A stretch of 57,917 nucleotides of DNA from the NCBI GenBank assembly GCA_964618895.1, contig CAZUDO010000113.1, positions 1-57,917 of the forward strand, in the 5' to 3' direction. The position numbers were made by a program, and so were the translations under genes. Numbering within the stretch: position 1 is the stretch's first letter; every line of letters starts with the position of its first letter. Source of the DNA: CAZUDO01 sp964618895. GTDB taxonomy: Bacteria; Desulfobacterota; Binatia; DP-6. Shown in pieces: positions 57,256 through 57,917 of the stretch. The notes below the pieces were generated by a model, which saw only the letters and a list, made by a program, of their open reading frames with translations, ran no database searches and had not been told where the DNA came from.

Positions 57256-57680
57256 GGGATCACCTCGTCGAGGATGGTGTCGAGCGGGGTGGTGGCCTCG
57301 AAGCCGAGCAGCCGCTTGGCCTTCTCGACGGCGGGCACGCGTTTCTGCACGTCGTACTTGAAGGGCGCGTCGGCGGTGTAGCGGAACGGCTTGGCGGCGC
57401 CGTGGATCTTCTTCCAGACCAGCTCGGCCAGCTCGAGGACGGTGGTGCTGGCGGCGGTGGAGAGGTTGAAGTCCTGGTTCAGCGCCGCCGGGTGCTCCAT
57501 GCACACGCGGATGCCGCGCGCCAGGTCGCCGCCGTAGGTGTAGTGCCGAACCTGGTTCCCGGCACCGAGGATGTGAAGCGGGTCCTGCCCTCGCAGGACT
57601 TTCTGGATGAGGTCCGGGACGACGTGGCTCATGGCCAGTTTGAGGTTGCCGCTCGGAATCTCGCGTCCGCCGAGGGCGAG
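57219..57680 (-). pseudogene. NAD-dependent sugar epimerase/dehydratase, N-terminally truncated
   Basis: The C-terminal part of an extended SDR epimerase: REIPSGNLKLAMSHVVPDLI, VLRGQDPLHILGAGNQVRHY and YGGDLARGIRVCMEHPAALN, ending in WIRTQVAAGLI. The Rossmann GxxGxxG half and the catalytic YxxxK are missing: past about 57680 the sequence switches to the same gene family on the opposite strand. The upstream end therefore lies at a rearrangement or assembly junction. It overlaps the start of the GT2 gene. Confidence 0.7.
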
Positions 57681-57917
57681 GAGCGCCGCTGCCCGCCACC
57701 GACGTCCACCTACGGCTTCCAGAAGCTCGCCGTCGAGTACTTCGCCCAGGGCGCCCACGAGCAGTTCCAGCTCCCGTACACCATCTGCCGGCCGTTCAAC
57801 TGCGTCGGCATCGGCGAGCGCCGGGCGCGCACCGATCGCGAGATCCTGTCCGGCAACGTGCAGCTCGCCATGAGCCACGTCGTCCCCGACCTGGTGCAGA
57901 AGATACTGAAAGGCCAG
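57660..57917 (+). pseudogene. Second epimerase copy on the plus strand, cut off at both ends
   Basis: Reading the plus strand gives CPPPTSTYGFQKLAVEYFAQ (with the YxxxK active site, Tyr and Lys in STYGFQKLA), PYTICRPFNCVGIGERRART and SGNVQLAMSHVVPDLVQKIL. It is the same family as the minus-strand partner but not identical in sequence (LVQKILKGQ against LIQKVLRGQ). It lacks its N-terminal half and continues past the window edge. The two fragments are head to head at about 57660-57690. Confidence 0.65.

Overview
The window is about 58 kb of very GC-rich DNA (roughly 70% by eye) with densely packed, often overlapping genes. Gene content suggests a deltaproteobacterium-like lineage (Myxococcota, Desulfobacterota or Binatota are possible; the sequence alone does not decide). 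Pointers are B12-dependent acyl-CoA mutases, myxobacterial-style Cys-rich repeats on exported proteins, several alkaline-phosphatase-superfamily proteins ending in LRALGYV(E/Q), a DUF456 protein, and abundant beta-propeller and c-type cytochrome proteins.

Layout. 0-9.6 kb: a cut-off HTH antitoxin-like gene, a ParE-type toxin-antitoxin pair, a hotdog thioesterase, a histidine phosphatase whose only sensible start is CTG, an exported propeller, an IS200/REP-type (Y1) transposase, an exported beta-helix protein with a small exported partner, PII (glnB/glnK) and a 3-hydroxyacyl-CoA dehydrogenase. 9.7-22.1 kb: an acyl-CoA mutase island with methylmalonyl-CoA mutase, MeaB GTPase chaperone, a MoxR ATPase plus HExxH/VWA protein with a divergent SorC-like regulator, an ethylmalonyl-CoA-mutase-like (MeaA) protein, an acyl-CoA ligase and a broken alkaline-phosphatase-fold gene. 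22.1-26.8 kb: valS-nadC-birA. 26.8-38.8 kb: exported proteins, including a 1385-residue multicopper oxidase, a SCO1-cytochrome c fusion, a 1134-residue propeller/di-cytochrome c protein, DUF456 and a collagen-like protein. 39.0-42.4 kb: coaX, an EF-G2-type factor and a conserved hypothetical. 42.6-57.9 kb: surface glycan locus with three intact alkaline-phosphatase-superfamily enzymes, CorA, a phytanoyl-CoA-dioxygenase-like protein and a tightly overlapping minus-strand operon of glycosyltransferases, a methyltransferase and a truncated sugar-nucleotide epimerase.

How the genes work together. The island encodes carbon-skeleton rearrangement of branched acyl-CoAs with activation (ligase), mutases, mutase repair (MeaB) and a dehydrogenase. 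The 28-37 kb block looks like a copper and heme based extracellular oxidation module, with the SCO domain a natural copper-delivery partner for the oxidase. The right third builds and modifies a surface polysaccharide.

Most notable observation: three intergenic elements (11910-12024, 16549-16661 and, inverted, 16737-16851) share one two-stem hairpin design. The outer 21-22 bp stems and inner 6-8 bp stems are perfect but differ in sequence in each copy, while two unpaired boxes (TCCGYTTCGYTC and TCAAGGCRCT) stay constant. This covariation suggests selection on folded structure: a mobile hairpin family or a structured RNA that I cannot match to a known class. No rRNA, tRNA or CRISPR array was recognised.
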